The translations under genes and the position numbers were made by a program. A DNA stretch of 56,804 nt from JBFWUW01 sp050247075 (GTDB lineage: Bacteria; Planctomycetota; Planctomycetia; Pirellulales; JBFWUW01): NCBI GenBank assembly GCA_050247075.1, contig JBFWUW010000048.1, positions 1 through 56,804 of the forward strand, in the 5' to 3' direction. Each line of letters begins with the position of its first letter. The first letter of the stretch is position 1. Positions 26,710 to 34,873 of the stretch are shown here, one piece after another. Below the pieces are notes generated by a model. That model saw nothing but the letters and a program-made list of their open reading frames with translations. It was not told where the DNA came from and did not search any database.

Positions 26710-27792
26710 ATGAAAAGCTCGCTGGTTGTGTTTGTGTTTATCGCCCTGGCGGCTTTTTGTTGGGGAACGTATGCGCCGGTGCTGCAATTGGGCAAGAAGG
26801 CGATGATCGAGAAGCCGGCGGCAGCCACCGATGAAGCCGCGCCGGCCGCGCCAGCCGCCATCACGGGGGGCAAACTGGCGATTCCGATGTTTCAGTTTCT
26901 ATGCGTGGGGCTGGCTTATTTTGTAATCGCCGTCTTGGTGCCGGGAATTTGGCTGGCCCTGAGGGGGGAAAAAGGGCATTGGTCCGTCATGGGGAGTGTC
27001 TGGAGCCTGGCGGCGGGTGCCGCCGGCGCGGTCGGTGCCTTGGGAATGATTCTGGCGCTGGGACAAGGGGGCAAACCGATCTATGTCGCGCCGTTGGTGT
27101 TTGGCTGCGCGCCCGTGGTGAATACGTTCTACACCATCATCACGACCAAGAATTTCAAGCTCAGCCCGTTTTTTATCGCCGGCTTGTTATTAGTGATTGC
27201 TGGAGCGGTGACCGTGCTGGTCTTTCGGCCGGGACATCACGGGCCAGCGGGGGAGATTCTGCCAGCGGCGGCCCTGTTCATGGTGGGCTGTTACGTCGCC
27301 TTGACCGCATTGAGCTGGGGTGTCTACGGGCCGGTGCTGCATCAGGGCCAGAGTAAAATGGCGGGCAGCCGGCTACGTCCGCTGATTTGCGTCGGAGTGG
27401 CCTATTTTCTGATCGCCGTGCTGATCCCTGCTGCCATGCTGATGCAGTCGGGCATGCCCGCGTGGAACGTATCTGGCACCATCTGGAGTTTGGGGGGCGG
27501 AACGGCGGGTGCCGTGGGGGCGTTGGGCATCATCATGGCATTCAACTTCGGCGGGCGGCCAATCTATGTCATGCCGCTGGTGTTTGGCTGCGCGCCGGTC
27601 ATCAATACATTTACGTCGATGCTGACCAGCAAGGATCCGATCGATGCCATTAGTCCGATTTTTTACGCCGGTCTGATCGTTGTAGCCGTCGGCGCGGTCT
27701 GCGTGTTGGTGTTTGCTCCCAAGGGGGGCCACGGTCCCAAGCCGGCCGCGCCGCAGCCCGACAAGAAATCGGCCGAGCCTGTCAAGAGTTAA
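26710..27792 (+). CDS. Polytopic membrane protein with internal duplication, DMT/GRP-like
   Basis: 360 aa from MKSSLVVFVFIALAA; the frame is open upstream but passes through the inverted repeat. About ten membrane helices. The protein consists of two clearly homologous halves: CWGTYAPVLQLGK ... VGLAYFVIAVLVPG ... GSVWSLAAGAAGAVGALGMILA ... GGKPIYVAPLVFGCAPVVNTF, then SWGVYGPVLHQGQ ... VGVAYFLIAVLIPA ... GTIWSLGGGTAGAVGALGIIMAF ... GGRPIYVMPLVFGCAPVINTF. This architecture matches EamA/GRP-type drug-metabolite superfamily transporters (for example sugar porters), which arose from a five-helix duplication. Substrate unknown. The C-terminal tail is Lys/Pro/Ala-rich and cytoplasmic. Confidence 0.85.
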   Translation: MKSSLVVFVFIALAAFCWGTYAPVLQLGKKAMIEKPAAATDEAAPAAPAAITGGKLAIPMFQFLCVGLAYFVIAVLVPGIWLALRGEKGHWSVMGSVWSLAAGAAGAVGALGMILALGQGGKPIYVAPLVFGCAPVVNTFYTIITTKNFKLSPFFIAGLLLVIAGAVTVLVFRPGHHGPAGEILPAAALFMVGCYVALTALSWGVYGPVLHQGQSKMAGSRLRPLICVGVAYFLIAVLIPAAMLMQSGMPAWNVSGTIWSLGGGTAGAVGALGIIMAFNFGGRPIYVMPLVFGCAPVINTFTSMLTSKDPIDAISPIFYAGLIVVAVGAVCVLVFAPKGGHGPKPAAPQPDKKSAEPVKS

Positions 27793-27814
27793 GCCCGACC
27801 AGGACCACGCCCAC

Positions 27815-28168
27815 GTGACGCCCGACGACGCCATGCGCCGCATCGACACGCAGTTGTCCCACGTGTGGATGGTGCGCGCGTTTCTCAAGCATGCGCCCGA
27901 GGCCGAGGAGGACGACGAATTGTGCGAAGTCCATCGCGCCTTGTACGACTACATGCTGGCCCTGGGGGGATCTTGGAAAGACCAGAACGGGGCGGACTAT
28001 CTCAAGCTGGCCAGTAGGAAGTTCGGCAAGCTTCGCCAGGCCACGGCCGACTTTGCCGCCATGCAGCCCGAAGTCTCCTCCCACACGAATTTTAAGATGG
28101 CCGCGCAATCGTTGCAGGCGGCTGTTCAAGAGATTCAAGCGATTTTGGCGGCAGCGCGTGAGGTTTAG
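27815..28168 (+). CDS. Small helical protein of unknown function
   Basis: 117 aa using GTG at 27815 (MTPDDAMRRIDTQLSHVWMVR); ATG at 27833 is an alternative. No signal peptide or membrane segment. The sequence is helical and amphipathic: WMVRAFLKHAPEAEEDDELCEVHRALYDYMLALG, then YLKLASRKFGKLRQATADFAAMQPE, then SSHTNFKMAAQSLQAAVQEIQAIL. The wording is familiar from conserved planctomycete hypotheticals but I know no role. It starts 22 bp after the membrane-protein stop, so it is probably cotranscribed. Confidence 0.75.
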   Translation: MTPDDAMRRIDTQLSHVWMVRAFLKHAPEAEEDDELCEVHRALYDYMLALGGSWKDQNGADYLKLASRKFGKLRQATADFAAMQPEVSSHTNFKMAAQSLQAAVQEIQAILAAAREV

Positions 28169-28205
28169 GGGCTAATTCTTGTTTGGCGGCGCGGGAGAGC
28201 AATGG

Positions 28206-31200
28206 TCATTGATGGGACGTTTGCAAGTAAGCAAACAGATCCCGCAGATCTTGCGGTTTGATCTGGCGGTGAAGTTCGTCGGGCATGAGCGATGCCGGGC
28301 CTTCGGCGATGTCTTCGATCTCGCCGCTAGAAATCGTGACCTTCTCGTTCTTGGCATTGACCAACGTCACCCCGGCGTCGTCTCGCGAAACCGCCAGCCC
28401 GGTCAGCACGCGGCCGTCAATGGTCTGCACAATCAGACTGACGTACTCTTTGCGGATCACGCTGCTGGGATCAACCAGGCTGACCAGCAAGAAATCGCGA
28501 TCGGTGCGATTGGCGGCGGTCAGGTCGGGACCAAGCCTGGTCCCTTCGCCAAACAACTGATGGCAAGCGGCGCAATGTTTCTTGAATACCACTTTGCCGG
28601 CGGCCGTGTCGCCAGTACCCGCGTTCAAGTCGTTGTTGAGCCTGCGCACTTCGGCCAGTTTTTCCTCGCGCGTGGCACCATCCAGCTTGCCCCAATGCTT
28701 ACGGACGAGTTCGTCGAGATCGGGCTCGGCCAGCAAGGCCACCTTGCGGACTTGCTCTAAGGGAATCGACGCGGCGGGCAGATCGCCTTGATCGACCAGG
28801 GCCAGCAGTTGCCCTGCTGATCCTTTCCGACCCAACAGCGCGTCGCGAATCTTAAATCGCAAGTCTTCTGAGCGTGTCCCGGCGTACAATGCCAACAATG
28901 CGGTGGCGATTCGCGGATCGTCATACCGGGACAATGCGGCAATGGCCGTGGCATTCGCCGCATCGGGCGCGTCGGCCTCTAACGCCGACAACAACGGCGC
29001 GACCGCCGCGATGTCACCCGTTTCGGCCAACAGGCTCAGCAGTTCAACGCGACGCCCACTATCGACCGTCGGGCGGTTGGCTTCGATCAAGAGACGCTCA
29101 AACGGCTCCCGCAGGCCCACTGCCAACGCCAATTGCAGCAAGACGCGGTCGTCCGGCCTGGTATGCCAACGGGCCAGAATCCACCGTGACAAGTCATGCT
29201 CGGGGACCAACGCCAGCGGGGCATCGTCCTGGCCTCGCGGTGCTTCGCGCCAGCCTTGTAATAGTGGCAGCCACAGGGTGTCGCGGGCGTCATCATTTGG
29301 CCCGGCATTGATCAATTGTACCAGGCAGTCGAGTCCGGCTTGGCTGCCCTCCGCGGCATAGCGTCGAACCAATCGAGGCAGCAATTCATCTCGCCCCAAT
29401 CGCGATTTCCACAAGGTGGGCCGAATAAACCGCCGCATGACCTCGTCTCGGCCACTCACGCTATGCTTTTCGACGGCCCACCACCATAGCAGCGGCAAGC
29501 AGGGGTCGTCTCCGTCGATATCGCGGTTGATGTTGGCGTTGATCAGCGGCATGGCCTGCGCCGCCGGCAGCCGCGCGGCCGTGCAGGCTATCTGCTGTCG
29601 GACGAAAACATCGGGTTCCAACTCGGCCAGATCGTCCAGGCGGTGGGCCATGTCCGCGGAGACTTTGCCGGTGTCTCCCATCAGCCGAATAGCCCATGCC
29701 CGCACCGCCGCGTGCGGGCTAGACAACAGCGATTCCGCCAGCCCTTCCTCAAAGGAGCCCAGCGAGGCCAGCGTCCACAGGGCCTCCAAGGCGGTGGCTT
29801 CATCGGTGGCACCCAGCAACTGTTGGCGCAATGGCGGCACCGCGCTGGCATCCTGGCGGCGGACCAGTTCTTGCCGCGCATGGCGGACGTGCCATTGCCC
29901 CGGATGCCGCAAGAGTTTCAAGACTTCCTGGGTGTCCAGCCTGGCCAAGTCACGCGTTGGGGCTGGCGGAGCTGCCCGCGGTGCTATCCGGTAGATCCGG
30001 CCGTTGCTGCGATCCCACTCCGCGTCGGGATCGGGGTGGGCGGTGCGGGCATCGTGCCAATCGGCCACGTAAACAGCGCCATCGGGTCCGGTGGTGATAT
30101 CGGTCGTCGCGAACCAGTTGTCGTTGGCCAACAGCAGTTCGCCACCGTGTGCCGTCTGAACGGACGATCCCCGGGGCTCGATGTGATGCCAATAGACGCC
30201 GTGTCCCAACAAATCACCCGCGATATACTTGCCGCGGAACGACTCGGGAAAGGCATCTTCCTGGTAGACAATCCCGCCGACCGTGACATGCCCTCCCAAG
30301 AAATTGCGATGGGGCGCGTGTTCAAAAAATCCGTAGGCGTGCGGGTTATGCAGCGCTCCGTGCTTGCCAAACGACTTGACCAAGTAGGCGCCTTGCAGAC
30401 CGTGCAGCAGTACGAAGCCGCCGTAGTTGGTGCTGTAGAGCAAACGGCCTTGGCGGTCAAAGTCGAGTCCCCAAGAGTTGCCGCCTCCTTCGCAAAAGAG
30501 CTCGAACTTCTGGGTGACAGGGTGATACCGCCACACCCCTTGCTGAAATTCGATTCCGCGGATGCTGGCCGAGACCGTGCTCCCCTGGCAGCCGTATAGC
30601 CAGCCATCGGGCCCCCAAGTCAACGAGTTGGCGACGCTGTGGGCGTCTTCCATGCCAAATCCCTCCAGCAGGACTTGGGGATCGCCGTCGGGCACATCGT
30701 CGCGGTTCTTGTCCGCGTAAAACAGCAGGTAGGGCACATTCAGGACGAAAACCCCGCCGTGGCCAAAAGCCATGCCGGTCGCCAAATTCAGGCCTTGCAA
30801 GAAATCTTGCCCGCGGTCCATGCGGCCGTCGCCATCGGTGTCCTCAAGAATGGTGATACGATCGGCTCCGCGCGGACCGCGCGGCGGCGGTTTGGGCACG
30901 CGGTCATACTTCGTTCGGGAGTAGCGATCGACCCGCACCCGATTAAGGCCGGCCGGATTGGGGTACTGCAAGTACTGAATCACCCACAATCGTCCGCGGT
31001 CATCAAATTCAATGCAGACAGGCTGCCGTACCAGGGGTTCGCTCGCCACGAGTTGCGATTCGAAACCGTCGGCAATGGCCATCCGTTGAACAGCCGCTTG
31101 CGGAGAAAGCCCTTGGGCCTGGGCAAGCCCCGCCGCGAAAACCATTACGCCCAACGCCGCAAGTGATGTGCCATGCATGGATTTGCCGCATCGTCTTGGA

Positions 31201-31226
31201 AAATGGCTGGCCAAGGTGAGAAGCAT
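28206..31226 (-). CDS. PVC-type haem-binding CxxCH protein (NHL-like propeller, HEAT-like, cytochrome c)
   Basis: 1006 aa from ATG at 31226; ATG at 31178 (MHGTSLAALGVMVFAAGLAQAQ) gives a tighter signal peptide and is equally plausible. Domains: N-terminal beta-propeller of the planctomycete membrane-bound dehydrogenase type (MAIADGFESQLVASEPLVRQPVCIEFDDRGRLWV, LTWGPDGWLYGCQG, GPDGAVYVADWHD), a long alpha-helical middle with HEAT-like repeats (about residues 440-820), and a C-terminal cytochrome c domain with CAACH at about 885-889 in KKHCAACHQLFGEG, followed by IGPDLT-like TRLGPDLTAANRTD and a sixth-ligand Met candidate. Exported redox protein; substrate unknown. Such genes are numerous in Planctomycetes and Verrucomicrobia. 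Confidence 0.93.
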   Translation of the reverse strand: MLLTLASHFPRRCGKSMHGTSLAALGVMVFAAGLAQAQGLSPQAAVQRMAIADGFESQLVASEPLVRQPVCIEFDDRGRLWVIQYLQYPNPAGLNRVRVDRYSRTKYDRVPKPPPRGPRGADRITILEDTDGDGRMDRGQDFLQGLNLATGMAFGHGGVFVLNVPYLLFYADKNRDDVPDGDPQVLLEGFGMEDAHSVANSLTWGPDGWLYGCQGSTVSASIRGIEFQQGVWRYHPVTQKFELFCEGGGNSWGLDFDRQGRLLYSTNYGGFVLLHGLQGAYLVKSFGKHGALHNPHAYGFFEHAPHRNFLGGHVTVGGIVYQEDAFPESFRGKYIAGDLLGHGVYWHHIEPRGSSVQTAHGGELLLANDNWFATTDITTGPDGAVYVADWHDARTAHPDPDAEWDRSNGRIYRIAPRAAPPAPTRDLARLDTQEVLKLLRHPGQWHVRHARQELVRRQDASAVPPLRQQLLGATDEATALEALWTLASLGSFEEGLAESLLSSPHAAVRAWAIRLMGDTGKVSADMAHRLDDLAELEPDVFVRQQIACTAARLPAAQAMPLINANINRDIDGDDPCLPLLWWWAVEKHSVSGRDEVMRRFIRPTLWKSRLGRDELLPRLVRRYAAEGSQAGLDCLVQLINAGPNDDARDTLWLPLLQGWREAPRGQDDAPLALVPEHDLSRWILARWHTRPDDRVLLQLALAVGLREPFERLLIEANRPTVDSGRRVELLSLLAETGDIAAVAPLLSALEADAPDAANATAIAALSRYDDPRIATALLALYAGTRSEDLRFKIRDALLGRKGSAGQLLALVDQGDLPAASIPLEQVRKVALLAEPDLDELVRKHWGKLDGATREEKLAEVRRLNNDLNAGTGDTAAGKVVFKKHCAACHQLFGEGTRLGPDLTAANRTDRDFLLVSLVDPSSVIRKEYVSLIVQTIDGRVLTGLAVSRDDAGVTLVNAKNEKVTISSGEIEDIAEGPASLMPDELHRQIKPQDLRDLFAYLQTSHQ

Positions 31227-31289
31227 TGGCCGCCATCTTACAAAAACGGGCCCTTCGACGCAGTCGCGCAAACGGCAAATCGCCGGCGA

Positions 31290-33518
31290 TCACCGCTGAA
31301 CCTTGAATACCGAAATGCCCAGCGGAGGTAACGTCACGGTGATGGAATAGGGCCTGCCGTGATGAGTCTTGGGTTCGGCCACGGCTCCCAGGCCATTCCC
31401 CATGTTGCTGCCGCCGTAATACGTGGAGTCGCTATTGAAGATCTCTTTGAAGAAACCCGCTTCGGGAACTCCCACGCAATGTTGCACCCTGGGGACCGGC
31501 GTGAAGTTGCAACAGACAACAACATAATCCTTGGGGTTCTTGGCTTTGCGGATGTAGCAAAGCACGCTCTCGCCCCAATTATGGCAGTCGATCCATTCAA
31601 AACCGCGATGGTCGAAATCGACTTCGTGCAACGACGCTTCGCGGCGGTAGAGGTGGTTCAGGTCGGCCACCATTTTTTGCAGGCCCTGGTGCGAGTCCCA
31701 CTGCAAGAGATCCCATTGCAGGCTGGTGTCGTAATTCCACTCGGTCCATTGGCCGAAATCGCCCCCCATGAACAGCACCTTCTTGCCGGGGTGCGTCCAC
31801 ATGTAGCTGTACAGCAACCGCAGATTGGCGAACTTTTGCCACAGATCGCCAGGAACCTGATCCAACAGCGAACCCTTGCCATGAACAACCTCATCGTGCG
31901 ACAGCGGCAAGACAAAGTTTTCGGTAAAGGCGTAGATCAGGCTGAACGTTAATTCGTCGTGATGGTACTTGCGATGGATCGGGTCGTGATGAAAGTAACG
32001 CAGCGTGTCGTTCATCCAGCCCATATTCCACTTCAGGCTGAAACCAAGCCCACCCAAGTACGTGGGGCGCGATACGCCAGTCCAGGCGGTCGATTCCTCG
32101 GCCACTGTCAGTACGCCGGGATACTGTCCATGTACCTCTGTGTTCATGTCCTTGATGAACTGCACCGCTTGCAGGTTTTCTCGGCCTCCAAACTCGTTGG
32201 GAATCCAGTCGCCTGCCTCGCGGCTGTAGTCCAGGTATAACATCGAGGCCACGGCATCGACACGCAAGCCGTCGATGTGGTACTTGTCGAGCCAGAACAA
32301 GGCGTTCGACAGCAGGAAGTTTTTCACCTCGTTGCGGCCATAGTTGAAAATCAGCGTGCCCCAATCGCGGTGGGCACCTTGGCGAGGGTCGGCGTGCTCG
32401 TACAGGCAGGTGCCATCGAAGCGGGCCAGGCCGTGGGCATCGCGCGGGAAATGCGCCGGAACCCAGTCGATCAGCACGCCAATCCCGTTCTGGTGGCAGT
32501 GATCGACAAAATACATAAACTCTTGCGGCGTACCGTAGCGGCTGGTGGGGGCGTAATAGCCCACCGGCTGATAACCCCAGCTTCCAGAGAACGGGTGCTC
32601 GCTGATTGGCAGGAGTTCTAAGTGGGTGTAGCCCATCTGCCGGCAATAATCGACGAGTTGGTGGGCCAACTCGCGGTAGGTCAGATAGCGATTGGGGTCA
32701 TCCCCCGGCCGACGCCAACTACCCAGATGTACCTCGTAGATTGACTGTGGCGCGTCGAGCCCATTCGCCTTGGACCGATTAGCGACCCAATCGGAATCGT
32801 GCCAAGTATAAGCCGACAAATCGACAACTTGCGATGCCGTTCGCGGCGGAATCTCGGCTCCAAATCCGTAAGGATCAGACTTTTCGAGTTCTTCTTGATC
32901 TTTGACGATGCGATACTTGTAGAGCGTGCCGGCAGCCAACCCTGGCACGAATAGTTCCCAGAACCCGCTGGGAATATGTTTGCGCATGGGGTGGCGGCGT
33001 TTGTCCCAACCATTGAAGTCGCCGATGATGCTGACCGCGTCGGCATTGGGTGCCCACACCACGAAGTTGACGCCCGCCACTCCGTCAATCTCGCGCAGAT
33101 GCGCACCAAGCTTGTCGTAGCTGCGCCAATGCGTCCCTTCGTTGAGCAGATGAAAATCGACTTCGCCCATCAGGCTGGGGAACGAATAGGGGTCGTGCGT
33201 CACGGCTCGTTTGCCTTTGGGGTCGGCGGTTTGCAAGAGATAACGGCTCGGGGCCGGTCCTTCTGTCCAGGGGCAGATTGTTTCGAAAAGCCCCGAAGGG
33301 TGAATTCGCCGCATCGGCCGAGGCGGCTGCTCGTGGGCCGCATCGATTAGCCAGGCCTGCTGCGAGTGGGGCAGATAGGCCCGCACCGTTACGGCTTTGC
33401 GGCCCGCGTCATCCACCAGGTGGGGCCCCAGCAACTCAAATGGGTTACTGGTTCGCGCTTCAATCAGCCGTTGCACATCATCCAATGGGGCGGTCGTCCT
33501 CACGTGGCAGCTCTCCAT
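31290..33518 (-). CDS. glgB: 1,4-alpha-glucan branching enzyme
   Basis: 742 aa, typical length for bacterial GlgB. An N-terminal carbohydrate-binding/E-set region of about 110 residues (FELLGPHLVDDAGRKAV, VRAYLPHSQQAW) is followed by a CBM48 domain (NFVVWAPNADAVSIIGDFNGWDKRRHPM) and the GH13 barrel. Region II is DGLRVDAVASMLYLDYS with the nucleophile Asp421; the acid/base is Glu474 in VAEESTAWTGVSRP; the third acidic residue lies in PLSHDEVVHGKGSL. The spacing of nucleophile and acid/base (53) equals that of the E. coli enzyme. It cuts alpha-1,4 chains and remakes alpha-1,6 branches in glycogen. No other glycogen gene is adjacent. Confidence 0.97.
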   Translation of the reverse strand: MESCHVRTTAPLDDVQRLIEARTSNPFELLGPHLVDDAGRKAVTVRAYLPHSQQAWLIDAAHEQPPRPMRRIHPSGLFETICPWTEGPAPSRYLLQTADPKGKRAVTHDPYSFPSLMGEVDFHLLNEGTHWRSYDKLGAHLREIDGVAGVNFVVWAPNADAVSIIGDFNGWDKRRHPMRKHIPSGFWELFVPGLAAGTLYKYRIVKDQEELEKSDPYGFGAEIPPRTASQVVDLSAYTWHDSDWVANRSKANGLDAPQSIYEVHLGSWRRPGDDPNRYLTYRELAHQLVDYCRQMGYTHLELLPISEHPFSGSWGYQPVGYYAPTSRYGTPQEFMYFVDHCHQNGIGVLIDWVPAHFPRDAHGLARFDGTCLYEHADPRQGAHRDWGTLIFNYGRNEVKNFLLSNALFWLDKYHIDGLRVDAVASMLYLDYSREAGDWIPNEFGGRENLQAVQFIKDMNTEVHGQYPGVLTVAEESTAWTGVSRPTYLGGLGFSLKWNMGWMNDTLRYFHHDPIHRKYHHDELTFSLIYAFTENFVLPLSHDEVVHGKGSLLDQVPGDLWQKFANLRLLYSYMWTHPGKKVLFMGGDFGQWTEWNYDTSLQWDLLQWDSHQGLQKMVADLNHLYRREASLHEVDFDHRGFEWIDCHNWGESVLCYIRKAKNPKDYVVVCCNFTPVPRVQHCVGVPEAGFFKEIFNSDSTYYGGSNMGNGLGAVAEPKTHHGRPYSITVTLPPLGISVFKVQR

Positions 33519-33701
33519 ATGCTAGCCAAACAAATCGACGGTTCCGCCAGGTACCAAGCCGATTGTCTAGGATTTTGTGTCGTTCGTCCAGGTTGCCGTC
33601 GTAAAGGTTTACTGAAAACTCCCAATCGACCGCCAGCGATGTGGATGCAGCGGTGCTTTGGGTAAGCTGCGAATTCCAGTGGCCGCTTCACCACCTAAAC
33701 G

Positions 33702-34223
33702 CTAGGCCGGTGCCGCCTCGCGAAAGAGCCAACAGGTCAATGTGCGTAGCAGGCGGGTGGCTCGGCTGCGATGGCGGCGCGCCGTCGTGGCGCTATGTGG
33801 CGTGGAAGCCGATGACATGGCCGGGTGTGCCGCGTCGAACCGCCAGCGGCGGCATTCAACCTGGTGAATGGACAATGCGCGGTCCAACCGTTGCCACAGG
33901 TCGTGATTCTTGACGAGTACCATTTGGCCAAAATGTTCCCAGGTCCAGCCGTTGTTGCGCCATTCCTCTAAACCATAAGCCAGGCCACGACTTACGTATT
34001 GGCTGGGTGTCAAGATCGTAACTTTCGATGGCTGCTCGAGCGCTTCCAGGCCGCGGACAACGGCCAGCAGTTCCAAACGCTGCGGGCTAAGGCCATGTTC
34101 GCGGTCGTCCGCAGACATAACCTCTTTACCTTGATCGGTTTGTAACACAAACCGCCAACCGGGCTGGTTGGCGCTGTCTTGCGGTTCGGCAAGCAAGGTA
34201 TAGGCAGGATCGTGGGCACTCAT
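33702..34223 (-). CDS. RNase HI-like protein lacking most catalytic acids
   Basis: 173 aa. The fold is recognisable by comparison with RNase HI: GWRFVLQTDQGKEV, LSPQRLELLAVVRGLEALEQPSKVTILTPSQYVSRGL, EEWRNNGWTWEHFGQMVLVKNHDLWQRLDRAL, HQVECRRWRF. The helix Glu (in RLELLAV) is kept, but the first Asp (E. coli D10) has no counterpart in YTLLAEPQDS. The DSQYV Asp (D70) is Pro in TPSQYV, and the C-terminal His-Asp region is replaced by a Ser/Thr/Arg-rich tail. It is therefore most likely non-nucleolytic and may bind RNA-DNA hybrids or another partner. It lies upstream of glgB on the same strand. Confidence 0.82.
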   Translation of the reverse strand: MSAHDPAYTLLAEPQDSANQPGWRFVLQTDQGKEVMSADDREHGLSPQRLELLAVVRGLEALEQPSKVTILTPSQYVSRGLAYGLEEWRNNGWTWEHFGQMVLVKNHDLWQRLDRALSIHQVECRRWRFDAAHPAMSSASTPHSATTARRHRSRATRLLRTLTCWLFREAAPA

Positions 34224-34873
34224 GGCGGCGTTTCCAGACCGTTTCGGCGGGCCGAAGAATCATTCTTCCGTCCTACCGGCTGGTATCTGGCGCTAGCAGC
34301 CATGCCGCGCCTAACAACTGCTACAATAATCACTTACAGAACAACAACCAGGTTAGCCACAGCCTTTGCCGCACAACGCAAAAGGTTTGCCTGGTGCTCC
34401 CGAATTTGCATATCGTCTAGCACGACCTAACCTAGCCATTTTATTTTAGGAGCGAGCGCTAACACGGTTTATGTCGCCCAGTGCGGCCGTGCGGACAGTA
34501 ACGCGGGTACATCGCTTAGTCTGGCCCAAGTTTTTCCGTAACTTTTCGATTCCAACATGCAAAATCTAGTAGCCCCTACAATGGTAGGCCAAGTTCCTTT
34601 CGCTTGGATGGCGGTTGAATACCAGAGAAAACTTGCTTGAATTTGATTTCCTGGGCATTTTTCTTTGGCATTCCGCAATTGACATGATAAAACTTGGATC
34701 AAAGTTGCCAGATAGGTTATTAGGGCATCCCGCCGCTTAGAACACCCCTTTAGTATCAAAACTCGCCTCTGGAAACATAACTCGCTGCTTGGCAAGCGTC
34801 GCTGTGCAGTCATTGGCGTTGAAATCCCCAACGGGCCTATTTTTCGCCCGCTCTCGCCGCAAGGAGTAATTTC
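34224..34873. other. Divergent intergenic region, no gene seen
   Basis: 650 bp between the RNase HI-like gene (minus) and the third DUF1549 gene (plus). A minus-strand open frame near 34469-34831 has no recognisable features and is treated as chance. A TTGACA hexamer occurs at 34679-34684 but no fitting -10 is found at 16-18 bp. Only the ribosome-binding site AAGGAG at 34861-34866 is clear. Confidence 0.5.

Noticed and set aside
34679..34684. TTGACA as a promoter -35 element for the third DUF1549 gene
   Set aside because: No acceptable -10 at the right spacing was found.
34469..34831. Minus-strand frame of 120 codons in an intergenic region
   Set aside because: No ribosome site, no domain, odd Cys/Arg composition; likely chance.
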